Assembly (NCBI GenBank): GCA_910587955.1
Contig: CAJUNN010000052.1
Span: forward strand, 1 to 18,055
Length of the DNA stretch: 18,055 nucleotides
Reading direction: 5' to 3'
Origin: an uncultured Lachnospiraceae bacterium
GTDB lineage: Bacteria; Bacillota; Clostridia; Lachnospirales; Lachnospiraceae
Positions 1 through 6,523 of the stretch are shown here, in pieces. How positions within the stretch are numbered: position 1 is the first letter of the stretch; each line of letters opens with the position of its first letter. A model generated the notes under the pieces. It did not search any database, was not told the origin of the DNA, and saw only the letters and a program-made list of their open reading frames with translations. Position numbers and translations under genes: made by a program.

Positions 1-459
1 GGTTACAATGTATCCGCCCTCTGCGGAAAGGATTTTCTGAAAAATGCGGTCAGCAGCCTTTCCTTTACAGGGAGCTATTGGATGAGTGCCGTGCCCTTTG
101 CGGCAGGTATTGCCTGCATAGAAAAAATGAAAAAGCTGGATATTGCCAATCTCTTGAATGAAAAAGGAACGAAGCTGAAAGAAGGCCTGAGGGCTGCGGC
201 AGAGAAGTTTGGCTTTGACCTGCGGGTAACGGGAATGCCTTCTTTGTTCTATCTGCGGATAGCGGACGATCCCACCTTGCAGCTCCATCAGGAGTGGGTG
301 GCGGAGTGCGTGCTGCGGGGCGTGTTCTTTACCAATCATCACAATCATTTTATCAATGCGTCCCTGACGGATGCTGATATTGCCGAGACCCTGGCTGTGG
401 CCGAGGAAGCCTTTGAGGTAGTGCGCAGGCGCCATCCCAGGGAGGAAATCCATGATTGA
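1..459 (+). CDS. Class III aminotransferase (glutamate-1-semialdehyde aminomutase-like), 3' part only
   Basis: The reading frame is open from base 1, so the start and most of the gene lie outside the window. About 152 C-terminal residues are present. The segment reading SFTGSYWMSAVPFAAGIA resembles the region after the PLP lysine in class III aminotransferases (GSA aminomutases have SSTFW...AALA here). The rest looks like the small C-terminal domain, with an FFTNHHNHFINASLTDADI stretch typical of the family's end. The PLP-binding lysine itself is not in the window. Related enzymes move amino groups within or between small carbonyl compounds using PLP in the cytosol. The substrate cannot be told from this fragment. 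The gene ends at TGA 457-459 and overlaps the next gene by 8 bases, which suggests translational coupling. Confidence 0.8.
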   Translation, partial: GYNVSALCGKDFLKNAVSSLSFTGSYWMSAVPFAAGIACIEKMKKLDIANLLNEKGTKLKEGLRAAAEKFGFDLRVTGMPSLFYLRIADDPTLQLHQEWVAECVLRGVFFTNHHNHFINASLTDADIAETLAVAEEAFEVVRRRHPREEIHD

Positions 460-751
460 CCTGGGCGGACAGGCAGGACTTCCTTATGTAAATCGGGGCG
501 TTTACACAGGAAGCTACCGGGGAATGCGCTACCGGATGTGCAAGAAGGAAAAGGAAGAAGGGGGAAAATACCTGGAAGCTGTGATTTATCCGGAGCCCTT
601 CTGCTTTGAGGTTACGGCAGAGGAAGAAAAGGAGTTCCGGGAATTTCCCTTTACAGAGGAAGGCTTTGACGCAGCTGTGTCCTGGCTGAACCAGGTATAT
701 GGAGAGCAGCAGGAGCGCTGGGAGACGGCGGGGAAAGGAAAATGGGTGTAG
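452..751 (+). CDS. Small conserved-looking protein of unknown function
   Basis: This encodes 99 residues, begins at ATG 452 inside the end of the aminotransferase gene, and ends at TAG 749-751. I do not recognise a named family. It is a soluble, charged protein without signal peptide or membrane segment. It has a Lys/Glu-rich middle, a YPEPFCFE segment, and a C-terminal FPFTEEGFDAAVSWLNQVY segment that looks like a helix. A ribosome site (GGGAGGAAAT, about 440-449) lies just before the ATG. The next gene is in the same frame, separated only by the amber codon and one sense codon (TCT), so the two products may be functionally linked or once fused. The gene is probably real given the tight packing and coding character. 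Its function is unknown. Confidence 0.65.
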   Translation: MIDLGGQAGLPYVNRGVYTGSYRGMRYRMCKKEKEEGGKYLEAVIYPEPFCFEVTAEEEKEFREFPFTEEGFDAAVSWLNQVYGEQQERWETAGKGKWV

Positions 752-754
752 TCT

Positions 755-1318
755 TTGGAAAGAGAAGAATGCCGTAAAGCGGTATGCCAAGACCGGACCT
801 TGCAGTACCGGCTTATCAGAAAGCCCGTGAAACATATCAACCTGCGGATCTGTCCGGACGGCCGGATCCTGGTGTCGGCCCATCCGTCGGTTCCGGCCGG
901 GCGGATTGACGCATTTGTAATAGAAAAACAGGATTTTATTCTCCGCGCCCTGGAAAGCTATGAAGAAAAGAGAAAGCTGTCGGCCCTGCTTCCCAGGCAG
1001 TCTCACAGGGAGGAGATTTTCCGGGAAATCTGCGGGGAGATTTATCCCTTGTTCGGCGCATATCCCGTCCCCTATCCGCAGATAAAAATACGCGCCATGA
1101 CCTCCTGCTGGGGGGTGTGCCATCCGAAGAAAGGGAGCATCACCCTGAACAGGCGTCTTCTGTCAGTGCCCAGATCCTGCATCGAATACGTGGTCCTGCA
1201 TGAACTTGCGCATTTTGTCCATCCCAACCACTCCCGGCAGTTTTACGATCTGCTGACTGTGCTGATGCCGGACTGGAGGATGCGCAAAAAGGAGCTGGAG
1301 AACTATGCCTATCGCTGA
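755..1318 (+). CDS. YgjP-like (DUF45, M48-type) zinc metallopeptidase, TTG start
   Basis: The product is 187 residues. Residues 149-153 are HELAH, the HExxH zinc motif, and HPNH follows (H156, H159), giving the HELAHxxHPNHS pattern of the YgjP/WLM group. The SCWGVCHPKKGSITLNRRL segment before it matches the family's S-R-W-G-S-C block, with C replacing R. The N-terminal part (RLIRKPVKHINLRICPDGRI) matches the beta-rich start of the family. Such proteins are cytosolic putative peptidases of unknown substrate, and family members are often about 230 residues, so this one is short. The start is taken as TTG 755 because the same frame has a TAG stop at 749-751 and no in-frame ATG lies near. GGGGAAAGGA at about 730-739 could be the ribosome site but is rather far away. 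Confidence 0.75.
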   Translation: MEREECRKAVCQDRTLQYRLIRKPVKHINLRICPDGRILVSAHPSVPAGRIDAFVIEKQDFILRALESYEEKRKLSALLPRQSHREEIFREICGEIYPLFGAYPVPYPQIKIRAMTSCWGVCHPKKGSITLNRRLLSVPRSCIEYVVLHELAHFVHPNHSRQFYDLLTVLMPDWRMRKKELENYAYR

Positions 1319-1374
1319 CAAAAGGCGGCCGGGCAGATGATAGGCAGGAAAAGAAACAGAAAGAAGGAAATGAT

Positions 1375-1518
1375 ATGGGCTGCCTGTGGTGCATCAGCAT
1401 TGTGGGTATCCCTGTGGGGGTGCAGTGCTTCACGGTAATAGGCATTCCCTTCGGCCTGCAGCAGTTTAAGCTGGCCCGTCTGGCCTTAATGCCCTTTGGA
1501 GCTCAGGTAACCGGGTAA
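1375..1518 (+). pseudogene. Collapsed yccF-domain (DUF307) remnant
   Basis: A 47-residue reading frame begins at ATG 1375 behind an AAGAAGGAAA ribosome site and ends at TAA 1516-1518. It carries two YccF signature blocks almost back to back: IVGIPVGVQCF, then VIGIPFGLQQF followed by KLARLALMPFGAQV. Intact YccF inner-membrane proteins, about 120-140 residues in my recollection, have these two blocks separated by roughly 50-60 residues including a membrane hairpin. Here the N-terminal membrane segment and the whole inter-block segment are missing. This fits an internal deletion between the similar IGIPxG-coding stretches plus a 5' truncation. The remnant overlaps the 3' end of the opposite-strand WYL gene by 16 bases. 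It is probably non-functional, though a short membrane peptide could still be made. Confidence 0.7.
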
Positions 1519-2411
1519 TTTTTCAGTATCTTTTCTGCAAAGGCGGCAATGTCTTTCCGGAGCCGGGGCGGTTCCAGAAGCTCTGCACCGTCCCCAAAGG
1601 AAGCCATGTAGCGTACAAGACGTTCCTTGTCCGTAAATCCGAAGGAGAACAACAGATTCCCGTCCGGCTGTACGGTGAAGCAGTCTGCCCCGAATTCCTC
1701 AATGAGCCGCCATTTGTACTCCGGGCGAATCAGAGCTTTTACCCGGAAGTCCGGGGGAAATACCCGCTCTGCTGTAAGGTCGGGAAGCGGCGCCGGGCGT
1801 TTGGAAAAGGGTTCCCCGGTCTTTAAGTCCGTCATGCGGTTTAATTTGAAGAGACGGAAATCCTGCCGTGTCCGGCACCACCCCCATACATACCATCCGG
1901 CCCACTGGAAGATCAGGTAATAAGGCTCTATGGAGCGGCCGGATTCTCCCCGGTGGGAATAGTACCAAAAAGAGATCGCGCGGCCTTTTTCTATGGCGCT
2001 GTGAATCTGTTCGATTTTGGGGGACAGGGTGGATTTGTACCAGGAGGAGAGGTCAATGAGAATATGCGGATCTCCGGCGGAAAGGCCCGGAGTTCCCGCC
2101 GACAGCTTTTCCATAAGCCGGGCATAGCGGTTCGTTTTGCTGACACTGTCCAGGCTCTTAAGCCCCGCCAGGATGGCCTGCATGTCCGAGGAGGTTAAAA
2201 GGGTGCGGTCCATACGGTAGCCCTCCATAATGGAGATGCCGCCCCGGGCGCCCCGGGTGGTAACAATGGGAATTCCCGCCATACACAGGGCCTCGATATC
2301 GCGGTTCACAGTGCGGCGGGAAACTTCAAATTTAGCGGCAAGATAAGGCGCTGTGACCTTATCCTGCTGCAGAAGGACGGAAAGGATTCCGATCATACGG
2401 TCGATTTTCAT
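1503..2411 (-). CDS. WYL-domain transcriptional regulator (YafY/DeoR-type HTH)
   Basis: The 302-residue product has an N-terminal winged helix-turn-helix (about residues 5-60, with YLAAKFEVSRRTVNRDIEAL as the recognition region and a GARGGISI wing). A WYL domain follows at about residues 140-215, then a WCX-like C-terminal extension. The family's W-Y-L signature is replaced by W-Y-V (AGWYVWGWC, about 171-179). Proteins of this kind are cytosolic one-component regulators whose WYL domain is thought to bind a ligand or nucleic acid. The ATG at 2411-2409 abuts the TAA of the upstream ABC-F gene with no spacing, so the two are surely co-transcribed and probably translationally coupled. The target genes are unknown. 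An effect on its own operon is possible but not shown. Confidence 0.9.
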   Translation of the reverse strand: MKIDRMIGILSVLLQQDKVTAPYLAAKFEVSRRTVNRDIEALCMAGIPIVTTRGARGGISIMEGYRMDRTLLTSSDMQAILAGLKSLDSVSKTNRYARLMEKLSAGTPGLSAGDPHILIDLSSWYKSTLSPKIEQIHSAIEKGRAISFWYYSHRGESGRSIEPYYLIFQWAGWYVWGWCRTRQDFRLFKLNRMTDLKTGEPFSKRPAPLPDLTAERVFPPDFRVKALIRPEYKWRLIEEFGADCFTVQPDGNLLFSFGFTDKERLVRYMASFGDGAELLEPPRLRKDIAAFAEKILKNYPVT

Positions 2412-4052
2412 TTAATTATCATCCTCGTCATTTGCGGTCTTGGTATAAACCGTCCGCTTTCTGGCCATGACGTCGCTCTCCAGATATTCGTCGTAGGTGG
2501 TAATCTTATCAATCATGGTGCCCCCCGGCAGAAGCTCGATAATCCGGTTAGCCGTTGTCTGGACAATCTGGTGGTCCCGGGAAGAGAAGAGCAGCACGCC
2601 GGGGAATTTGATCAGTCCGTTGTTTAAAGCCGTAATGGCTTCCATGTCCAGATGGTCGGTGGGCTCGTCAAGAATCAGGATGTTGGCCCCGGAGATCATC
2701 AGCTTGGAAAGCATACAGCGGACTTTTTCGCCTCCCGAGAGTACTTTTACCTTCTTCACGCCGTCCTCCCCGGCGAAGAGCATCCTTCCCAGAAAGCCGC
2801 GCACATAGGTGGCGTCCTTAATCTCAGAGTACTGGGTCAGCCAGTCTACGATGATGTCGTCGTTGTCAAACTCCGGGGAGTTGTCCTTGGGGAAGTAGGA
2901 CTGGCTGGTGGTTACGCCCCATTTGTAAGTGCCCTCGTCCGGTTCCAGTTCTCCGGCCAGAATGCGGAAGAGCGTGGTCTTTGCAAATTCGTTGCTGCCC
3001 ACAAAGGCTACTTTGTCGTCGTGTCCCAGGATAAAGGAAATATTGTCCAGTACCTTGACCCCGTCGATGGTCTTGGAAATTCCCTCTACCGTAAGAACCT
3101 CGTTTCCGATCTCACGGTTGGGGCGGAAATCAATATAAGGATATTTCCGGCTGGAGGGCTTTATTTCGTCCAGCTCAATTTTTTCCAGGGCGCGTTTCCG
3201 GGAAGTGGCCTGCTTGGACTTGGAAGCGTTGGCGCTGAACCGGGAGATAAATTCCTGCAGTTCTTTGATCTTTTCCTCTTTCTTCTTGTTGGCTTCCTTC
3301 ATCTGGCGGATCAGGAGCTGGCTGGACTCGTACCAGAAATCGTAGTTTCCGGCGTAGAGCTGGATTTTGCCGTAGTCAATGTCCGCAATATGGGTGCAGA
3401 CCTTGTTCAGGAAATAGCGGTCATGGGAGACCACGATGACCGTGTTGCTGAAATTAATCAGAAATTCCTCCAGCCAGGCGATGGCGTCCAGATCCAGGTG
3501 GTTGGTGGGCTCGTCTAAGAGCAGGATGTCCGGGTTGCCGAAAAGTGCCTGGGCCAGCAGCACTTTTACTTTCTGGGCACCTAAAAGATCTTTCATGACG
3601 CTGTAGTGGAGGTCCGTTTCAATGCCTAAGCCGTTTAACAGGGTGGCGGCGTCGGACTCTGCCTCCCAGCCGTCCATGTCGGCAAATTCCGCCTCCAGTT
3701 CGCTGGCGCGGATGCCGTCCTCATCGGTGAAATCCTCCTTGGCGTAGATGGCGTCTTTCTCCTTCATAATCTCATAAAGCCTTGCATTTCCCATAATCAC
3801 TGTGTCCAGAACCGTGTACTCGTCGTATTGGAAGTGATCCTGCTTTAGGAAGGAGAGGCGCTGGCCGGGAGTGACGGCAATGTCGCCGTTGGTGGAATCC
3901 AGCTCCCCGGAGAGGATTTTCAGGAAGGTGGACTTTCCGGCCCCGTTGGCCCCGATAAGGCCGTAGCAGTTGCCCTCGGTAAATTTGATATTCACGTCCT
4001 CGAATAAGGCCTTTTTGCCAATCCGCAGGGTTACATTATTTGCACTAATCAT
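2412..4052 (-). CDS. ABC-F family ATPase (YbiT-like)
   Basis: The protein is 546 residues with two nucleotide-binding domains and no membrane segments, the ABC-F layout. NBD1 has Walker A GANGAGKST (about 34-42), signature LLGAQKV and Walker B LLLDEPTNHLDL. A Lys/Glu-rich linker with long helices (IRQMKEANKKKEEKIKEL) follows. NBD2 has an atypical Walker A GSNEFAKTT (about 352-360), signature LSGGEKV and Walker B LILDEPTDHLD. The H-switch position of NBD2 reads SRDHQ rather than SHD. ABC-F proteins act on ribosomes, easing stalls or protecting from antibiotics. YbiT-like members are mostly housekeeping, so drug resistance should not be assumed. The start ATG 4052 has GAGGAGCGG upstream. The WYL regulator follows directly. 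Confidence 0.92.
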   Translation of the reverse strand: MISANNVTLRIGKKALFEDVNIKFTEGNCYGLIGANGAGKSTFLKILSGELDSTNGDIAVTPGQRLSFLKQDHFQYDEYTVLDTVIMGNARLYEIMKEKDAIYAKEDFTDEDGIRASELEAEFADMDGWEAESDAATLLNGLGIETDLHYSVMKDLLGAQKVKVLLAQALFGNPDILLLDEPTNHLDLDAIAWLEEFLINFSNTVIVVSHDRYFLNKVCTHIADIDYGKIQLYAGNYDFWYESSQLLIRQMKEANKKKEEKIKELQEFISRFSANASKSKQATSRKRALEKIELDEIKPSSRKYPYIDFRPNREIGNEVLTVEGISKTIDGVKVLDNISFILGHDDKVAFVGSNEFAKTTLFRILAGELEPDEGTYKWGVTTSQSYFPKDNSPEFDNDDIIVDWLTQYSEIKDATYVRGFLGRMLFAGEDGVKKVKVLSGGEKVRCMLSKLMISGANILILDEPTDHLDMEAITALNNGLIKFPGVLLFSSRDHQIVQTTANRIIELLPGGTMIDKITTYDEYLESDVMARKRTVYTKTANDEDDN

Positions 4053-4091
4053 AGATTCCGCTCCTCATGATGGTTGTTGTAATCCCTTCCT

Positions 4092-4119
4092 ATTTTACAG
4101 AAAAATGCCGATTTTGCAA
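4092..4119 (-). promoter_or_regulatory. Predicted sigma-A promoter for the ABC-F/WYL operon
   Basis: Read on the - strand there is TTGCAA (4119-4114), a 16-base spacer and TAAAAT (4097-4092), about 40 bases before the ABC-F start codon. It fits the vegetative consensus. This is inferred from sequence only. Confidence 0.5.
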
Positions 4120-4170
4120 GTGTTTTTTCCGGGAGCGGCTAGGGAAGCGGAAGAAAATTGTAATTGGAGA

Positions 4171-4199
4171 TTGCGATTTGCGCAAAGGTGAAATATAAT
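4171..4199 (+). promoter_or_regulatory. Predicted sigma-A promoter for the surface-acylation operon
   Basis: TTGCGA (4171-4176), exactly 17 bases, then a perfect TATAAT (4194-4199), followed 52 bases later by the start codon at 4252 with its GAGGGGA ribosome site. It is the only strong promoter I see ahead of the seven-gene run. Confidence 0.65.
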
Positions 4200-4251
4200 G
4201 GTCTGAGAAAAGGTTCCGGTACGGAACATTTACAATCGAGGGGAATGCTGT

Positions 4252-6162
4252 ATGCAGGAAATGGGAGGTTATAGCTTTTGTCCGAAATGCGGAGCAGTCA
4301 TGCGCGGCGGGATATGTCCGGGCTGCGGATCTGGGAAAGGAATCCGCAGAGGTGCAGCCAAAGAACGGAAAAAGTCCGGATCCCGCAGTTCCGGAAAAGG
4401 GATTCTGTGGCTGGTTCTGGCGGTCGTTGTGCTCTGCGGCATGGTGATTGGGACTTCTTTTAAAGACAGGGGGGAGCTTCCGTTGGAAGAGGAGGATACG
4501 GATATGTCCGGGGATTCCGGTTTTTCCGGCGGGGAGCAGGAATATTATTTTGACGGCTCTCTGGTTACGGAGGACCCAACCGCTTACGGAGAACCCCTGA
4601 CCGGAAGCGGCGGCCTTTTTGGAGGGCGGCCGGTTCTGCCTTATCAGCCGGAGGTAGATCCGGAATCCTATCATCCGGATCCGGAGGATGATTTTTACCG
4701 GTGTCTGGCCAATGCCCAGGCGGAGGAGGGACTTGGCTATTCCGTGACATGGGAACCGGTGGAGATTGCCCTGGAGAACGGAGCAGAGAAGGGTACCTTT
4801 GAGATTCCCAGGGTGGAGATGGAAGATACAGAGCTTGCCGGGCGTATGAATTCTGAAATTCGGGAGATGATTTTACCAGAGGATCTAAAAGGAGAGTACC
4901 TGCCCCAGATTTCTTTCTATGTGACCTGCATGAGCGAGGAACGGTTCAGCGCAGTGCTGAAGCTGGGAATTCCGGATCCATCCACCCAGCAGGAGTACGC
5001 AGGCGTTACCTATATGGAATATCCCAAGCTTCTGCGGACACTCAACTACGATCTGCAAACGGGAGAGAGGCTTTCCAACGGGGACATGCTTGCGGTGACG
5101 CCGGCTATGGCCAGCCGTTTCTGGTCTCTGTGCTGCTGGCAGAATCCCAACCACAGTATGCTTGACACCTTTGCGGATCTGGGAATCGAAGGATTGGCGG
5201 AGAAGCTGTCCGGGGAAGAGGGGATTTTCTTTTACACGCCGGTGGGGCTGGAAATTGGCTTCCGGGATGAGCGGGGCTATATTACGGCTACCATGAACCG
5301 GGAACACTCCCTGCCTTTCTATCGGTATTTCCTGGAGGAGCCAGACTATGAGCCCTCGCCGGAGGATGCGTACTATAAAAGGCTGGTCAATGCTGTCCGG
5401 GAGGATTTGAGCTACCAGGTGGAATTTCAGGTCCATAACTACGAGGATGAGACAGGGCGGTATTATTTCTATTATCCCCAGCTTGCGGGAGGAGAGATTC
5501 CCAACCTGGAGGAGATCAATGCCCGCATCCGGGAAGCTGCCTGGATTTACGGAGAGGAACCTTTTCTGGGGGCTCCCAGCGGAGTGGAGACGATTTCCTA
5601 CGTGACCTATATGGATGAAGAAGTCATCAGCATTGTGGTGTGCGAGTATACGTATATTCTGAACCTGGAGGGAATCTGGGAAGGGCCGGGGCGTCTCTAC
5701 AGCGTCACCTTCGATCTGGCAGAGGGAAAGGAGATTCCGAAGCTGGAGATTCTGGATATGGATGCAGACTTTGCCGCCCGGTTTCTTAAGCTTTTGGAAG
5801 AACAGGAGGAGAAAAATCCCAGACGGAGCAGCATGGATCTGGAGACGCCGGAGTCCATCTACCGGTTTTATTTCACGGATGACTGGAACAATCTGGTTTT
5901 TTATACGCCGGTGGGAATCGAGGCCGGGTTTAACCGGATCGGATATTATTTAACGGTTACAGTAAAACAATCACAGGAGGATGAAAGAAATGAAAATGAG
6001 AACATGTATTTCCGCAGGACTTTTGGGGCTTTGCCTGCTTCTTCTTGCAGGCTGCAAGGGAGGCTCAGGGAAAGAAGAGAAGCAGCCGGAGGTAGAAGAG
6101 ATTTTAAAGGCGGTCCAGGAAGCGTACGGAGAGAATTATCTTCCGGATACGGATCTGGATGA
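4252..6162 (+). CDS. Zinc-ribbon membrane protein with a tandemly duplicated extracellular domain
   Basis: The frame gives 636 residues. Residues 10-25 form a zinc ribbon (CPKCG...CPGCG). A basic stretch and one membrane segment follow (about 51-67), so the ribbon is cytosolic and the rest is outside. After an acidic, Gly-rich linker come two copies of a domain, about 144-365 and 370-575. Each starts PEDxxYxRLxNA and ends with FYTPVGxExGF and a beta-strand ending near TVTV. The layout resembles DUF4163/DUF3298 (PdaC/RsiV-type) extracellular domains, but I rate that only as a similarity. The last 55-60 residues are Arg/Gly-rich and lie wholly over the following lipoprotein gene in another frame, so the natural C-terminus is probably near residue 575. 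It is the first gene of the operon and may sense or bind something at the envelope. Confidence 0.75.
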   Translation: MQEMGGYSFCPKCGAVMRGGICPGCGSGKGIRRGAAKERKKSGSRSSGKGILWLVLAVVVLCGMVIGTSFKDRGELPLEEEDTDMSGDSGFSGGEQEYYFDGSLVTEDPTAYGEPLTGSGGLFGGRPVLPYQPEVDPESYHPDPEDDFYRCLANAQAEEGLGYSVTWEPVEIALENGAEKGTFEIPRVEMEDTELAGRMNSEIREMILPEDLKGEYLPQISFYVTCMSEERFSAVLKLGIPDPSTQQEYAGVTYMEYPKLLRTLNYDLQTGERLSNGDMLAVTPAMASRFWSLCCWQNPNHSMLDTFADLGIEGLAEKLSGEEGIFFYTPVGLEIGFRDERGYITATMNREHSLPFYRYFLEEPDYEPSPEDAYYKRLVNAVREDLSYQVEFQVHNYEDETGRYYFYYPQLAGGEIPNLEEINARIREAAWIYGEEPFLGAPSGVETISYVTYMDEEVISIVVCEYTYILNLEGIWEGPGRLYSVTFDLAEGKEIPKLEILDMDADFAARFLKLLEEQEEKNPRRSSMDLETPESIYRFYFTDDWNNLVFYTPVGIEAGFNRIGYYLTVTVKQSQEDERNENENMYFRRTFGALPASSCRLQGRLRERREAAGGRRDFKGGPGSVRRELSSGYGSG

Positions 6163-6523
6163 GACTGCCCTTTCCCAGATGATGGGGATGGATTTGGATT
6201 CCGTGGAGTCCTTTGCCGGCCAGATGCCCATGATCGGTGCGCATCCGGACCGGGTGATCATTGCCAAAGCGAAAGAGGGCAGGGGCGACGATCTGGAGGC
6301 AGAGCTTACGAAGATGCGCACAGCTCTGGTGGAGGACACCTTGGTGTATCCTATGAATATAGCCAAGGTCCAGGCCAGCCAGGTAGTGCGGCACGGGGAT
6401 TACGTAGCGCTTCTGCTGGTGGGTGCGGTGGATGAGCGCCTGGATATCTCGGAGGAGGAGGCTCTTGCTTTTGCCAAGGAGGAGACCCAGAAGGCGGTAG
6501 ATGCTTTTGAGGGCTGTTTTTAA
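5990..6523 (+). CDS. DUF4358 lipoprotein
   Basis: Starting at ATG 5990 the product has 177 residues: a signal peptide with lipobox LLAGC (the Cys follows a hydrophobic GLLGLCLLLLAG run), a charged linker, and a domain with the features of DUF4358 (PDRVIIAKAKEG, VYPMNIAKVQASQVVRHGDYVALLLVG). The start at 5990 is preferred over ATG 5981 because AGGAGG at 5975-5980 is then 9 bases away; from 5981 the spacing would be zero. It should be anchored to the outer face of the membrane. DUF4358 has no known biochemical role, but in Lachnospiraceae, as I recall, it often sits beside MBOAT and DHHW genes, as here. The MBOAT gene begins on the base after its TAA stop. Confidence 0.85.
   Translation: MKMRTCISAGLLGLCLLLLAGCKGGSGKEEKQPEVEEILKAVQEAYGENYLPDTDLDETALSQMMGMDLDSVESFAGQMPMIGAHPDRVIIAKAKEGRGDDLEAELTKMRTALVEDTLVYPMNIAKVQASQVVRHGDYVALLLVGAVDERLDISEEEALAFAKEETQKAVDAFEGCF

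Noticed and set aside
353..1123. 256-codon frame on the - strand
   Set aside because: It lies over three + strand genes with recognisable products; its composition (Pro/Phe/Leu-rich) is that of an antisense shadow.
2652..3518. Long open frame (288 codons) on the + strand
   Set aside because: It is the antisense shadow of the ABC-F gene, with no ribosome site and no family resemblance.
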